DNA from: Lichtheimia corymbifera B2541
Taxonomy: Eukaryota; Mucoromycota; Mucoromycetes; Mucorales; Lichtheimiaceae
NCBI GenBank assembly: GCA_000697475.1
Contig: JNEU01000834.1
Span: 19,041 to 83,040 of the forward strand
DNA: 64,000 nt
Direction of reading: 5' to 3'
Each line of letters opens with the position of its first letter. Position 1 is the first letter of the stretch. Both the position numbers and the translations under genes were made by a program. The notes below the pieces were generated by a model. The model saw only the letters and a program-made list of their open reading frames with translations, made no database searches and was not told where the DNA came from. Of this stretch, positions 35,249 to 47,500 are shown in pieces.

Positions 35249-36424
35249 ATGGGCTGTCTTGGTGAAGTAACATCCAAAAACTTTTCGCTTTATGGTCAAT
35301 GGTATGTGTATGGGAGATAGCATTCAATGGCGCGAATGTGTGTGTCTGTTATTTTTCCGACGACGAAACTCACCACCACCCTAACGCTTCTTATCATAAA
35401 GGCTTGGCATTGCATCCATCTGCTGCAAGTATCCTCGAGCAGTATTCAAAATGTAGCTCTTGCTAATAACATCATTCATCCCACAGTGTTGATCGCGCTT
35501 GGTGTCGTTGGGTTTCCTTCCCATATCGTTTTCAGTATTGTCGGCTGGTAAGTTACCACAGGGGAATGGAAAAAAAAAAGGAGGGGGAAAGAGTGGAAGC
35601 GTGTCCATGTCCGTGCCATGAAAAAGATACTAACATTGATTGTTTGGATGATGCAGGGTGATTGCATTAATTCTGATCTTTGTCGAGGTTCCTCTATGCA
35701 TCAAGGTAAAAAAGAGTCGGCTGCTCAATCTTTTGTTCTCCTCGCAGAATTAAGGTTGCTCACATGTCTCTTTTATTTTCTTATAGTGTTGCCCAACAAG
35801 CCCAAAATTGTATGTCCCTTTTGATCACCAGGAGATTGTTGGTTGGGGTGGTGTGTATGTGTGTATTACGGGAAGGCTAACATGATTCAATCAGCGACAC
35901 CTTTATTACATACTTTGAAAACTCTTGGTTCCGTGCTGCCATGTACCTCGTGTAAGTACAAGGGCAATGATCAAAAGTCGAGTGATGATGATGGGATCTG
36001 ATCATGTCTTGTTTTTTTTTTTTACAACATTAGCTTTGCAGTGGTCATGTTCCTCAGGTAACGTGCAACATGTGCCGTGTCATGTTGAATAATTTACCCA
36101 CACATTGTATTATCGATCAACAGCAACCTGATTAACACGGGGCCATTGATTGCTGCCGCTGTATGCTTATTGCTAGCTGCTATCTGTTACGGTAAGGGGA
36201 ATGGGGAGCAGGAGGAATTGAAAAAGGGCTTGGATGTCCGAATGAGATCATTTGCTGACATGCACATGTATAACAACTAGGTGCTGGAGCAGCAACTGGC
36301 CAAGCATTTGCAAGCTCAAAGTAAGGACAATGCGATTTGACATGTTGTGTTACGTTGGATGCTGATCCAAACATTGCATATACATAGGTATCTCGGTGGT
36401 ACGGGTGTGGACAATGTCGTGTAG
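35249..36424 (+). CDS. TVP18: Golgi membrane protein Tvp18 (flower-like family)
   Basis: Ten exons are proposed: 35249-35301, 35402-35424, 35487-35547, 35657-35705, 35787-35809, 35895-35951, 36034-36057, 36124-36191, 36281-36320 and 36388-36424, giving 144 residues. Four hydrophobic segments are present. Conserved Tvp18 blocks are SKNFSLYGQW, LILIFVEVPLCIKCCPTSPK, FENSWFRAAMYLVFAVVMF and AAAVCLLLAAICYGAG. Tvp18 is a small tetraspanning protein of late Golgi vesicles related to the calcium-channel Flower family; its exact role is unsettled. Intron 2 must use a GC-AG pair (donor GCAAGT at 35425, acceptor ending 35486) to keep the frame and give QWLGIASICLLIALG. A longer N-terminus from an upstream in-frame ATG near 35183 is possible but is not conserved in the family. 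Confidence 0.87.
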
Positions 36425-36761
36425 ACACATTATACAGGACCTGCTTTGCTTTTTGTGTGTGTATTCCTACTACTCATTATTCTCTTTTCCCCCCTACCCA
36501 ATCATCCTTTATCTTGCTCTCTCTCTTCTTCTTCTTCTTCTCTCTCTCTGTAGCATACTACCCTTTTGTCTATACATATATGTCTATAAAAGATCGAACC
36601 AGCAAGGAGCTGCTCCTTATTTACAGAACCGGAATGTGAACACACCAGCAAGGGATGTATGTCTATCCATGTCTTGCTTATAAAAGAGGGTGCTTGTGAT
36701 TTTGCTTTTTCTATTTTTCTTTGCATTCTCATTTCCTTTCGCTCTATTACAAGCCATCATC
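36425..36761. other. Intergenic region, TVP18 to tropomyosin
   Basis: These 337 bases contain a CT/CTT microsatellite at about 36513-36550, probably part of the tropomyosin promoter, and no gene. Confidence 0.4.
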
Positions 36762-37256
36762 ATGGAAAAATTCAAGGAGGTGAGTTTTACATATAGCATC
36801 ATGAATGCATCCTGATGGATTCTTGGCAGAAACTTTCCCAATTGCGTGCCGAGGTAGAAGCAGCCAACGCCCGAGCCGATGAAGCCGAGGCAAAAGTCAA
36901 GAAACTCGAAGAGGAACATATCCAAAAAGAGCATGAGACTAGCTCTCTTGAATCCCGTGTCAAGCTATTACAAGAGCAATTGGATAAAGCCGAAAGTGAT
37001 TTCAAAGAAGCATCTGAAAAGTATGTTTTTATTTGGAGATGGGCTTATTATGGTCCTCTTTTATTGACAGACGATATATATTCTTTGATTCAGTTTCCGT
37101 GAAGCCGATTTACGTGCCGAGCAATTTGAAAAGAAAGCCATTAACCTTCAACAAGAGCTCGATAATATGGAATCGAAGCACGAGGAAATGTGTGGCAAGT
37201 ACCAAGCAGCCAGAGCCGAAATGGATGAATTGGAACGTCAGCTTGAAGGTGTTTAG
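36762..37256 (+). CDS. Short tropomyosin
   Basis: Three exons are proposed: 36762-36779, 36830-37020 and 37094-37256, giving 123 residues of nearly continuous coiled coil. The N-terminus MEKFKEKLSQLRAEVEAA and the C-terminus AEMDELERQLEGV match fungal tropomyosins at both ends, so the gene is complete. Heptad repeats with Leu/Ala cores run throughout. Tropomyosin polymerises head to tail along actin cables and regulates formin and myosin activity. Fungal forms are usually about 161 residues (four actins) or 199 (five, yeast Tpm1). This one is 38 residues shorter than the 161 form, one actin period, so it should span three actins. The introns (50 and 73 nt) leave no room for a missing exon of the needed size. 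Confidence 0.88.
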
Positions 37257-37710
37257 AGAGATTTATTATCATTGAACGAGGAATAGTAATAAATAACAAG
37301 ACCCAAACATCTCCATCCCGCAAGGGAGGATGCACGAGGTGGTTATTTCAGCACATTGATAATACAAGGAGGATCCTGTTTCAAAGGGATGGATAAAAGA
37401 AAATGTATGATGAGGGAGAAGTTATCATGGGATGGGACACACACAAGGTTGTAAAGTAACCAAAGTCAGCAAGTGTGTTGGCATGACGCAATGTCGAACA
37501 AGCATCAAGTCCTGCTGACGCGGCATGATGGAAGCAGTTGTCTTGTGTGCGTGTTGGCGGTGGTGGTGGTGGATCAAAAAAAACATTCCCCGAACATGTT
37601 CCATGGACCACCAGCATATATTTTCCCGGGCGATAGATCCACTCGACCGTTTCGCTTGTAACCCATGTTATTATTACGAACACCTCTTTCTTTCCCACAC
37701 TTGAACCAAC
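37257..37710. other. Intergenic region, tropomyosin to DUF202 gene
   Basis: These 454 bases contain a (GGT)n-like run at 37557-37572. The minus-strand open frame at 37381-37857 runs into the coding exon of the next gene and is a shadow. No gene is seen. Confidence 0.4.
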
Positions 37711-38556
37711 ATGGAACATAATAAACATCCTCTCGAACCTTCCAGCAGGAGGACGAGCACAACAGCTGCTGGTTCCAGTGATAACCATGGCAACGCCAAT
37801 ACCAGTCATAACGACAGCATAAACTCTTCCCACCTCGATCCCGACCATGCTGCACATCGCTCCTCGAGTGAATCATACCACCCTCCATTTCTTGTACGAT
37901 CCCGGTCTCAAGCCGAAAAAGAACGTATGCAACGTCAACTTGAACAGCAAAAACGTACCAAAAGCCCTTATGATACCCTTCGTCGTGTATATGAGCGATA
38001 CTCTACATCTGCTCTTTTGGAGAACAAGGCAGCTGTAGCTCGAGACCATTTAGGTAATATGCAGATCAAACAAACGCAGGGTGTATATGTATATATATAT
38101 ATATATATCCAATGCGGCTTTATTAGTGTGATACACATATACTTATATGTCTCTTTCTTTTATACGGAATAGCAAATGAACGTACTTTTCTTGCATGGCT
38201 AAGGACATCCTTATCCCTTGTTACTGTAGGCGTTGGTAAGCAGGTCATATGTCTATTTTGTGTGTGTGCAATGTGGGTCTCATTTCAAGTAATGTATTAT
38301 AGCAATTACACAGCTTTATAAGCTTAGTCCTGATGGTGTGCATGCACATTCTGGGCGTGCTATTGGTGCTACGTTTGTCGTGCTTAGCATTGTCTTTTTG
38401 TATATGGCCAATGCCAGATATTTTCATTCCCAGGTAGCCCTTACCAAGGACCGATTCCCTGCCAGTCGCGGTGCAGTATTATTTGGATCGACAGCTGTAT
38501 TAGCCATCCTCATTGCCATGTTTGTTGTCATCATCTTAGACCAAAAATCATCATAA
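37711..38556 (+). CDS. DUF202 domain membrane protein
   Basis: Three exons are proposed: 37711-38053, 38173-38235 and 38303-38556, giving 219 residues. The first 110 residues are cytosolic and rich in Ser, His, Arg and Gln. The second exon supplies the DUF202 signature ANERTFLAWLRTSLSLVTVG, which reads through the splice from VARDHL. Two further membrane helices follow (AIGATFVVLSIVFLYMANA and LFGSTAVLAILIAMFVVIIL). DUF202 occurs in bacterial YidH-like proteins and in the membrane part of the fungal VTC polyphosphate complex; this protein has no SPX or catalytic domain. A Vtc1-like or independent membrane role is possible. The first intron contains a (TA)n run at about 38088-38108. Confidence 0.87.
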
Positions 38557-38985
38557 TGAAAAAGAAGAAGAATATCTGTATTTGTAATTGACATGGGGGA
38601 GAAAGAGAAAATGGATAATATAAACATCACAAGCTACTTGTATAAAGTTGAGGAAGGGGTGGATTGAATAAGAAAGAGATATATAATCAACAATGTGTGT
38701 AAGGTAGAAACGAGAGAGTGAAAGATAAAGAAGAAGAGCGTAGAAACGACAAAGGGGGTGATTGAAAATGGGGGAGAAGAAGGGGGTAAAAAGGAAGCAG
38801 AGCCCCTGGATAGTAACCCCGTAACTGTAGATTTTGATTTTTCTTTTCCAATACGGAATGAGAATGGGAGCATATATACAAGGAAACAAGGTTGTAACAA
38901 GATACGTGCAAAAAGGATGCAAGAAGAAGAATGGACAGCGAGAGAAGAATGTCGGCTCCCGGTAAAAAGGTGGTTATAGGATCAC
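38557..38985. other. Convergent intergenic region, purine-rich
   Basis: This 429-base stretch is strongly purine-rich on the plus strand (GAAAGAG, GGGGGAGAAG runs). Long open frames on the minus strand (38551-38922, 38634-38900) are low-complexity products of this bias and are not called. Confidence 0.4.
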
Positions 38986-39339
38986 TCAGTGCACCATATT
39001 GGCGACAAAATGGTTACGATCACCGACACTGTACGACCGAGGTCGAAGCTTAGTCGTTTCTGTCACTTGCAGATGGTGCAATGGGACAATGAAACTCGAA
39101 TCTTGAGGAAGCGGATTACCGGTACGTGCAATCTCTTCTTGACTGTAATACTGCTGATGAGCAGTTAAAATTTGTCGTAGCTCCTGGCAAGCATCATCAT
39201 CATCGTGACAAATAGTAGTAGCGGGTGGATTGGTGGTTGCTGTTGTCGTGGTAGTAGTAGTAGTGGTGGTGCTAAGAGGGCTGTAAACGGGTGACGAAGG
39301 CTTCTTGGGGCAAGGAGCAACGATGCTTAACGAGGCCAT
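38986..39339 (-). CDS. Small orphan protein, Thr-rich
   Basis: An intronless frame of 117 residues starting MASLSIVAPCPKKPSSP. A Thr run (about residues 27-38, coded by mixed ACA/ACC/ACT codons) precedes an acidic patch (HDDDDACQEL), a Gln/His stretch and a conserved-looking basic C-terminus, LRPRSYSVGDRNHFVANMVH. RPRSYS resembles a 14-3-3 or basophilic-kinase site. There is no signal peptide or membrane helix. The ATG is preceded on its strand by a pyrimidine-rich leader as in neighbouring genes. I do not recognise the family. The mixed codons in the Thr tract suggest selection on protein rather than a raw microsatellite, but reality as a gene is only moderately likely. Confidence 0.5.
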   Translation of the reverse strand: MASLSIVAPCPKKPSSPVYSPLSTTTTTTTTTTATTNPPATTICHDDDDACQELRQILTAHQQYYSQEEIARTGNPLPQDSSFIVPLHHLQVTETTKLRPRSYSVGDRNHFVANMVH

Positions 39340-41387
39340 TGTAATAAGAACACAAAGAGACAAGATGAACAAGTATATATATGGGTGTTGATGTGAGGGG
39401 AATTGGATATGTACAAGGGGATGGATGTAAAGAAGAAAAAGAGCAATGTGCGTGAGAGAAGAGAGAAACAAAATGTGGTGATATATAAAAAGAGAAAGCA
39501 TCCAATTTTATCACAGGCAGCTGCCATGGTTACACAACCCACGGTCCTCCAACACGAGTTGGGCAAAAGCGGAGCCAGTGGTATCTCTCCTCCGTTGCAT
39601 GACCTGCCGTTGTCACGCGGTGACACACCTGCCCTGCTTGGCACTATTCCAACACACTTTTGAGAGAGAGAGAGAGAGAGTCTTTTAGCCTGCCAGCTGT
39701 CAAGGGGTGAAACACATCAGTGGGGGGAAGAGCCTACTTTTTCTCCTTCCAACAGTCAACAGCACATAAGCTTATCTCGCAATATGTCTTATACAGAACA
39801 GCTTGAAATGTCTCACCACAACATCCAATTCATCGCACCAATATATATGATGCGCCGATTTAACATCAAGAGAGCTTATTGCAGCAAAGGCTGTATGTGT
39901 GTAACAGATGATCCTGGTGATACACGTTCATTAGCTGTGCACACTTTGCATATAAGCAACCATATTGATGTCGGTTCCCTTCTCGGCATGCTCCTTTCAG
40001 AGAGTGAAAAGAACAACATCACACGTCCTATTCACACGCGTGTACCTACATGCATCACCTTGATACATACCCCTATATGTGTGTGCGTTTTGGTGGGTAG
40101 TCATAATGGCGATAATGATAATAATGACCACGACACCGCATGCACATGCACGTACGTTGCACTATTCATCTTTTTGCACAATGACCACCACCACAACAAT
40201 CAATTATCGGCAAGCCTGCGAAAAAAGAAAAAAAGGACGCGGGTGCCGCCCCTCCTCCATTTGCATATTGGCTTGAGCCACATTACGATTCCTTCTTTGA
40301 GTAGTTGTGTATATGTGTGTTTATCACCACGAGTCATTTGTTGAATCCTAATTGCCCGTGCACGTACTATCGTTCTTGTTGACCCGTTTGTATCGATCGG
40401 CTTGTTCCCCGCAGCGGTGGTGGAATCTTGTCTAGACCATTTAGTATCACCCTGATTTAGAAAAAGCGAGGGAGTGAGCATATAAAATAGCTTATTTGAC
40501 ATCCGTAACATCATCAGCTCTCCCTTTTTGCCCCCCTGGGTGTTACACTGTGCTTCGCCTCAATGAGCAGGTCATTTTTACTTTTTGCACTAGAGCCATG
40601 TGTTTTATGGTTGGTGTCTTCCAATCGAATGGCTTTGTGTAACATGATATCCATGCACTCGTGTTGTGAGTTGATTTTGTCAATCCCTTTTCACACCTAT
40701 ATCCACCGGTGATGATTCCGGAAAAAGCGAGACAGTAAACCTTATTTGACCTTGGACCACATTGATATTCCCATGCACTTTTGTGGATGATCTCTCCACC
40801 CAGCAAAGAAGATGATCCACAAAACAGCTATTTATACCTTTTCATGATGGCAAAGTTTAATCTTTTGTAGGCTCCAATACTGGATTTCCGAGATGAAAAT
40901 CCCCTTGATGACAAAAGATTAAAGGTCTATGATTCATTCTTCATGGTATATGATTCTTTTTCCGTGCTCAAGTGTTTCTTGTTCGAGGGAATCACGTGAT
41001 TGTTCGTGGATGAAGTGGTAGATTTCGCATGTGCTTATGTCACCTACAATAATCGACCTTTCAAGTGGCAGGTGGGTTTGTCAGCTGTAGTTTTCCATCA
41101 TTTCGACAAGTACTCCAAGACGCTTGACCACTTTATCAGCTCGATCCATCATGACAACAATTATCGCGCCCACTCACATATAAGCAAAGGCTGTTGTTAC
41201 CAGTACTATCATACGTTCTTTCATTTTACTTGTCTTCATAATGACCTTTGGTAAGTCTCAACATAGTCTTTGTATGATTTCCCAAAATGAGGGTACTCAT
41301 GCATTCATCTATATAGCTCACTTCATTGCTTTACCACCTGACATTTGGGTGTGTTCCTTGATGGTCCCTTTGGGGTAAGTATAACTA
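39340..41387. other. Gene-poor region left of integrase relic
   Basis: This 2 kb has a (GA)n tract at 39664-39682 and a 186-codon open frame at 39784-40344 that is His/Asn/Thr-rich and similar to nothing known to me, so it is not called. Two diverged copies of a sequence containing AAAAAGCGAG and CTTATTTGAC lie near 40465-40500 and 40720-40752. No gene is supported. Confidence 0.45.
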
Positions 41388-41768
41388 TCATTTATATATT
41401 AAAAGGATGCCTAGTTTAATAGGGATTTGATACTCCTTTGTAGATAACATAAGTACATTCAGACTATTCGCAAGCTTTTTCATGAGCGAGTCCTTGAATT
41501 CGGTTCCATTATCAGATTGGATAACTCGTGGTGTGCCGAAATCACAAAAGATTTGCTCATGCTCACACAAGTGTATCAGCCGATTTATCAGGTATGGATC
41601 TGAGGATATACAAAAGCGAGTGCATATGTCGACCGTGGCTAACATGAAGTTGTTGCCAGAGGTGGATGTGTCAAACGTGGCAAGGTTGATCACAGTGGTC
41701 TCCTTCTTGCTATGTATTAATAAATGGGTCCCAAGGGATGGAAGTCTGTGATATGCTAAACGACTCAT
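41388..41768 (-). pseudogene. Decayed Ty3/gypsy-type integrase fragment
   Basis: The minus strand encodes 126 codons resembling part of a retroviral-type integrase core: ATFDTSTSGNNFMLATVD matches the first catalytic Asp region, and CDFGTPRVIQSDNGTEFKD matches the second Asp block (G-x-P-x-x-I-x-SDNG-x-EF). The spacing between the two is roughly right. The segment after the second Asp, where the catalytic Glu should lie, has lost similarity, and neither reverse transcriptase, protease nor long terminal repeats are seen nearby. The open frame on the opposite strand is a shadow. This is a relic rather than a working element. Confidence 0.65.
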
Positions 41769-43058
41769 GGCTGTTGCTCCCCCAGCTACGTTATTCTTGT
41801 GCGCAGCTACTAGCTGGGTCGATCATCATCAGCAACAAAAAAAAGAAGCAGTAATCGCCTTCATCACCTCCAGCTTGCGCATTGATTCACTACACGCAGC
41901 CAACGTGGGTACCACAATAGTAAACTTTGATTTGGCAACCCATAGTGCAAACACCACACACATCTTCCTCGACACAAGTTCAATTAAAAGAGCAAACGCA
42001 ATTGCTACATCCAAATGAAAATGCAAAAATGATCAACAGATTTGATCTTCTGGGACAAATCCGACAAGTACGATCAGGTTTCGATGCAATAAGGCTAGGG
42101 ATGGATATCTCAGCAAACCAGCAGATTTGTTTTCCAATGCCATTGCTAAAGAGAACAAGGTGGTGGAGCAAATCATTCTGGCCAGATATCGTGGCGCTTA
42201 ATTATTATGTATTGTCTCATACCCATCATCCCCCTCACCCCATCATCGATCCTTTTATATACTTTTTTATCATCGTTTATCATATGTATCAGAGCAAGTT
42301 GCTGCAAGTAGTAGCTTGAGACGATAGAGTAAAAACATTGCTAATAGCCCACTCAATTGTTGTAAACCGCAGCTTTATGTGTTGATAGATCAAAATGTGT
42401 ATTAGCTAGATCAAGCTACTCTATTATATAATGCGGAATGCAAGAAGTGGAATCCATTCCCCCAATTTCCAACCGCATATGAAACATCAGCTGTCGTTTT
42501 AGATTACAAAGTGGATGAAGTATTCCATGATATATGGTCCTCCGACAAGTCGATCACCGTGAAGCACCGATTTTGATCAAAAGTCAAAAGAAGCAAACTC
42601 AAATGCTGGGTCATGTAAAAGAGTCATGCTTTATCTTGTGAATGAGTCAAAGAAACCAATATCGATACACTACAACTTCTTATCTATGAGAAAGAAGACC
42701 CCTTTTTTTCATTTTGATGGAGGACAATGACACGCTGTGTCTTGAAACAAGGTTGATCCACCGAATGGCATGTACTACCTTTCTTGGCGGTTTCTGTGTA
42801 ACGACAAATGCAGCACTAAACCAGAACAAGGGCACCCGGTTCACACATAAAAAAGAAAAACGGTAAAATATTATAGAAAAGGCTGATTGTACATCTACAC
42901 AGAAATAAATACGAAGAGGGAGAGAGAATGGAAAGAGAAGGAGGCGGGTTGGATAGCATTCTAGCTATTGTAGACAGGAATGGAAGGGGATACTAGGTGG
43001 GTGGATATGGTAGTTGTTGTTGTTGTTGTGATGGTGGATGGTGGAACAAGTGAATGTT
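41769..43058. other. Gene-poor region between integrase relic and RAS
   Basis: This 1.3 kb holds several short open frames (41767-42018, 41927-42319) without recognisable similarity. Around 42090-42200 a second plus frame reads like a protein fragment (RDGYLSKPADLFSNAIAKEN) but has no start or extension, so it may be relic coding sequence. Nothing is called. Confidence 0.35.
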
Positions 43059-43921
<863 letters not shown>

Positions 43922-45164
43922 GATGGAAGAACAAAGGTGACAATGGGTGTAGTAATAGTAAGTAAGTAGTAAGAGTGGGAAAAAAAAAAAGAGAGAGAAC
44001 TCCTCCTTGGTGGAAGCGGGAAAGCTTGCTCTCCGTCTTACATCCTGTACTCTTTTTCTTTAGTCCCTTTACTCTCATTCTCTCCTCCCCCACCTTCACC
44101 CCGATTTTCGGAGGTTGTTGCGGATCGCTTCTTGTTGTATAATAGCTATCTCCATTTACTATCATGATCATCATTGAATAACATGAACACCATCATCCTA
44201 CTATACGCCTGATCTTACAAGGGAACAAGGTGAATAACCAGGATATCTTGTGTTCCCTGATTATTTACAAATGGGGATCTTTTGTACCCTTTGAATAAAA
44301 GGACGGGGAGCAAGGGTCTTGCCATTATTCCCGAAAGATCACACAATATATATCATTGTTTCAATTTGCATGGTAACAATAGGTGACAAGTGGGCCTCTT
44401 GTTGTAGAGGATCATGCATCACATGTCTGGTGCCCTGATGATGATGCAGCACTTTAATCGATATGAGAGAGAGAGAGAGAGTCTGCTGCTGGTTACTTTG
44501 TACATCAATTATGGGTTGCATAAGTCACATGGGCTCTTGGGATGTCCCCCTCCACACATGAGTATAGCACTTGAGTCATATGTGCATTTATATGTCAGTC
44601 AGTCAACCCACTAGATACTTTATTAACCTGATCACCGATCATATCAAATATGATGAAATGGCGTTCTTTGCGTATAAATGACCACGTGGATAACTTTATT
44701 GGCGAAACAAATTGTATTAAACAACAACAACAAATAGTGATGGGGATACTACAACTACTGGCAGCAGCAACAACGACAGCAGGTGACAATGTACTATGAC
44801 CTCATATTCGTGGTATTGTGCCAGGAGTGAGAGAGAACGACCGAGGCACGGGTTTGATGAGCCATGTCTTTTTTTTTTTTTTTGCGTGATGTGAGTGAGT
44901 GTTGCTGCAACGACCCAAAGTAGAATGGATGTGTGACCCAGGCGGTTCACGAAAAGGCAAGCCATGATGCAAGAACTATGATAAAAGTGGGGGGCCATGA
45001 AAGGAATGGTTCCGTCGGCAATGTCGAAAGGGGATACACACGCACACACGCATACATGAGTGTTATGCTGTTCCAGTTTTACACAATCCTTGGATTATCA
45101 ATGGTTGCTCACACGCCCTTGTTTCATTTTTATTCTTTTTCCTTTTCTTTTCCCTTTTCACCTC
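43922..45164. other. Divergent intergenic region, RAS and AVT transporter
   Basis: This 1.2 kb holds a (GA)n tract at 44465-44482, a poly-T run at 44869-44883 and a pyrimidine-rich leader at 45123-45160. No gene is supported; a minus-strand frame at 44717-45049 is not protein-like. Confidence 0.4.
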
Positions 45165-47500
45165 ATGTCATCTCCATTGCCTGTCAATGCAAAACAAAAC
45201 TACCAACATCCACGCGATGGTGACAATGCTACCAGCAGTAGCAACGGCAACGAAGACTCTCAACAAGATAGAGCTGCTTCTATCGCTCGCCTAAGCTCTT
45301 CTCCTGTTCGTTACAGCAGCTCTCCTCCTCGCAGTATAAGTTCTGGAAGATCCTATGGTAGCACCGATATTGATGCCGTCATGGCTGGCTCCACTGGTTT
45401 GTTTCGTCCCTTGTCAACACCCACTTACAACTACGAAGACAACACCGTATCAGTGGATTTGCCTGAAGATCAAGTAGCTCGTGTGGTGAAACGACATTTG
45501 GTGGATACAACATCGCCTGCAGGCTCCATTATAGGAACAAGTGGTGGAGGTGGTGGCAGTGGAAGTTCTGTACAACGCATTCAATCCATTGATTCCACTG
45601 GATCCTCTGGAAGTAATATCAAATCGGTGCATCAATTGCCAGGTGGTGCTATCACACACGACATTTATAAATGGGCAGAAGCTGCTGATATGGAACAAGC
45701 TCGTCGAACAAGATCTCAATCCGTTTATATCCCACGCAATGAACCCTCGGATCCTGCTTTGGCTCGTTTACGTGACCCAGGAGGCTTTCGTCGTTACTTT
45801 GTTTATGATCGGGCTGCTCGTCAAGGAAAAGAACCTCCTCATTGGATGACTCGTACTTTTGTCGACTTTCTTGCATTGTATGGCCACTTTGGTGGTGAGG
45901 ATCTAAGTGATTCGGAGGATGAAGAGGATGATTCCGAAGAAGACAACGAGCGAACTGGACTACTCAGGGGTGATGATCGGGCAGCTCGTTTGATTCGTCG
46001 TGCTCAAGAAAATGCAGTTCAGGGCACTGCTACCCCTGGAAAGGCTGTTTTCCTATTACTCAAGGCATTCGTTGGAACAGGTACAGAGGATGTGAATGGA
46101 TGGAAGGAGGTAATAATAACCCCTTGGCTAAATGGATATTCTTTTTCTTGTATCCCAGGTGTCATGTTTCTACCAAAAGCGTAAGTGGGGTGCATATTGC
46201 AAGAGGGTGCATGCTTGTTTATTGTTATCACTCACACGATATATTGCATATATTAGATTTTACAATGGCGGCATCTTTTTCTCAAGCATGCTCTTGTCAG
46301 CCATCGCATGTATTTCCCTTTACAGCTTTTTATTGTTGGTTCAAACACGTAACAAGGTCCCAGTATCATTCGGTGACATTGGCGGAATCTTGTTTGGTAA
46401 ATTCATGCGAGTGGCGGTGTTAACAGCCATTACGTTTTCGCAGGTGAGTTGCTGGGATAGAAAGTGGGGAATGGGCCACGTTGCACAAAGTGGGAGGGGA
46501 ATCATTATCATCATCAAAAAGACTAATCAATCCATGGATATGGTTTTTTAAGGTTGGCTTTGTGTGTGCGTATATGGTCTTTGTGTCTCAAAACCTTCAA
46601 GCGTTGATCGAAGCCTTGTCCGATTGCACAATTCAAACACCCCTGCCGTACCTGATCTTGTGTCAGGCTGTTATCTTTGTACCACTGGCTATGGTGCGCA
46701 AGATCCAGAAATTATCCTCTTTTGCTTTGATCGCCGACGTATTCATCATGATGGGCTTACTGTACTTGTACTATTACGACTTTCTCACGCTCGCCACTCA
46801 TGGTATCGGTAATGTGGAATGGATGATCAATGCCAAATCCTTCCCCATGTTTATTGGCACAGCCGTTTTCACCTACGAAGGCGTGGGTCTTGTAATTCCC
46901 ATCACTGAATCCATGAAAGAGCCTCACAAGTTCCCTCGTGTCCTTGGATTTACTATGGTTGGCATCACAGCCATATTTTTATCGGTTGGTTTTATCTCGT
47001 ACCTTGCCTTTGGAGATAAGGTACAAACCGTGATCCTCCTCAACATGCCTGCTACTCCCATTGTCAACACCGTTCAAGCCTTGTATGCCCTCGCCATTTG
47101 CTTGTCAATCCCATTGCAACTCTTCCCGGCTATCCGCATCATTGAAAACATCCTCTTTAGCCGATCAGGAAAGCACAATCCTATAGTCAAGTGGGAAAAG
47201 AACGCTTTTCGTTTGGTGGCCGTATTTATTTGTGCATGCATTGCCATTGCTGGTTCGAATGATCTCGACAAGTTTGTATCTCTCGTGGGATCATTGTGCT
47301 GCTTACCACTTTGCTTCCTATTCCCGCCATTGTTCCACTTTAAGGCTATCGCAAGGAGTCGCATGCAAAAGATGATTGATGTCACCATTATCGTATTCGG
47401 TGTGGCCTCCATGACTTATGCAACAGGTATCACGATTGCACTGTGGTCTGAAGGTGGTGGAGGTGCTCCCATCTCTCGATGCGTGCCCAATGGCAACTGA
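45165..47500 (+). CDS. Vacuolar amino-acid transporter (AVT3/4-like, AAAP family)
   Basis: Four exons are proposed: 45165-46080, 46159-46180, 46257-46443 and 46553-47500, giving 690 residues. A long hydrophilic N-terminus (about 290 residues, Ser/Gly-rich, with an acidic stretch LSDSEDEEDDSEEDNER) precedes about 11 membrane helices. The 22-nt exon 2 encodes GVMFLPKA and joins KAFVGTG to FYNGGIFFSS, the first-helix pattern of this family. Later conserved segments are YEGVGLVIPITESMKEPHKF and YLAFGDKVQTVILLNMP. Yeast Avt3/Avt4 export neutral and basic amino acids from the vacuole. The large N-terminus is typical of fungal Avt3/4 proteins and affects activity. A start at 45060 is in frame, but its extra sequence is pyrimidine-coded leader. 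Confidence 0.92.

Noticed and set aside
38551..38922. Minus-strand frames rich in Phe, Ser, Leu and Pro
   Set aside because: They come from a purine-rich (plus strand) stretch; hydrophobic low-complexity translations are expected from such bias.
39784..40344. Plus-strand open frame of 186 codons
   Set aside because: It is His/Asn/Thr-rich with CACACA-type coding, matches no family and lies in a gene-poor stretch beside a retroelement relic; chance openness is the better explanation.
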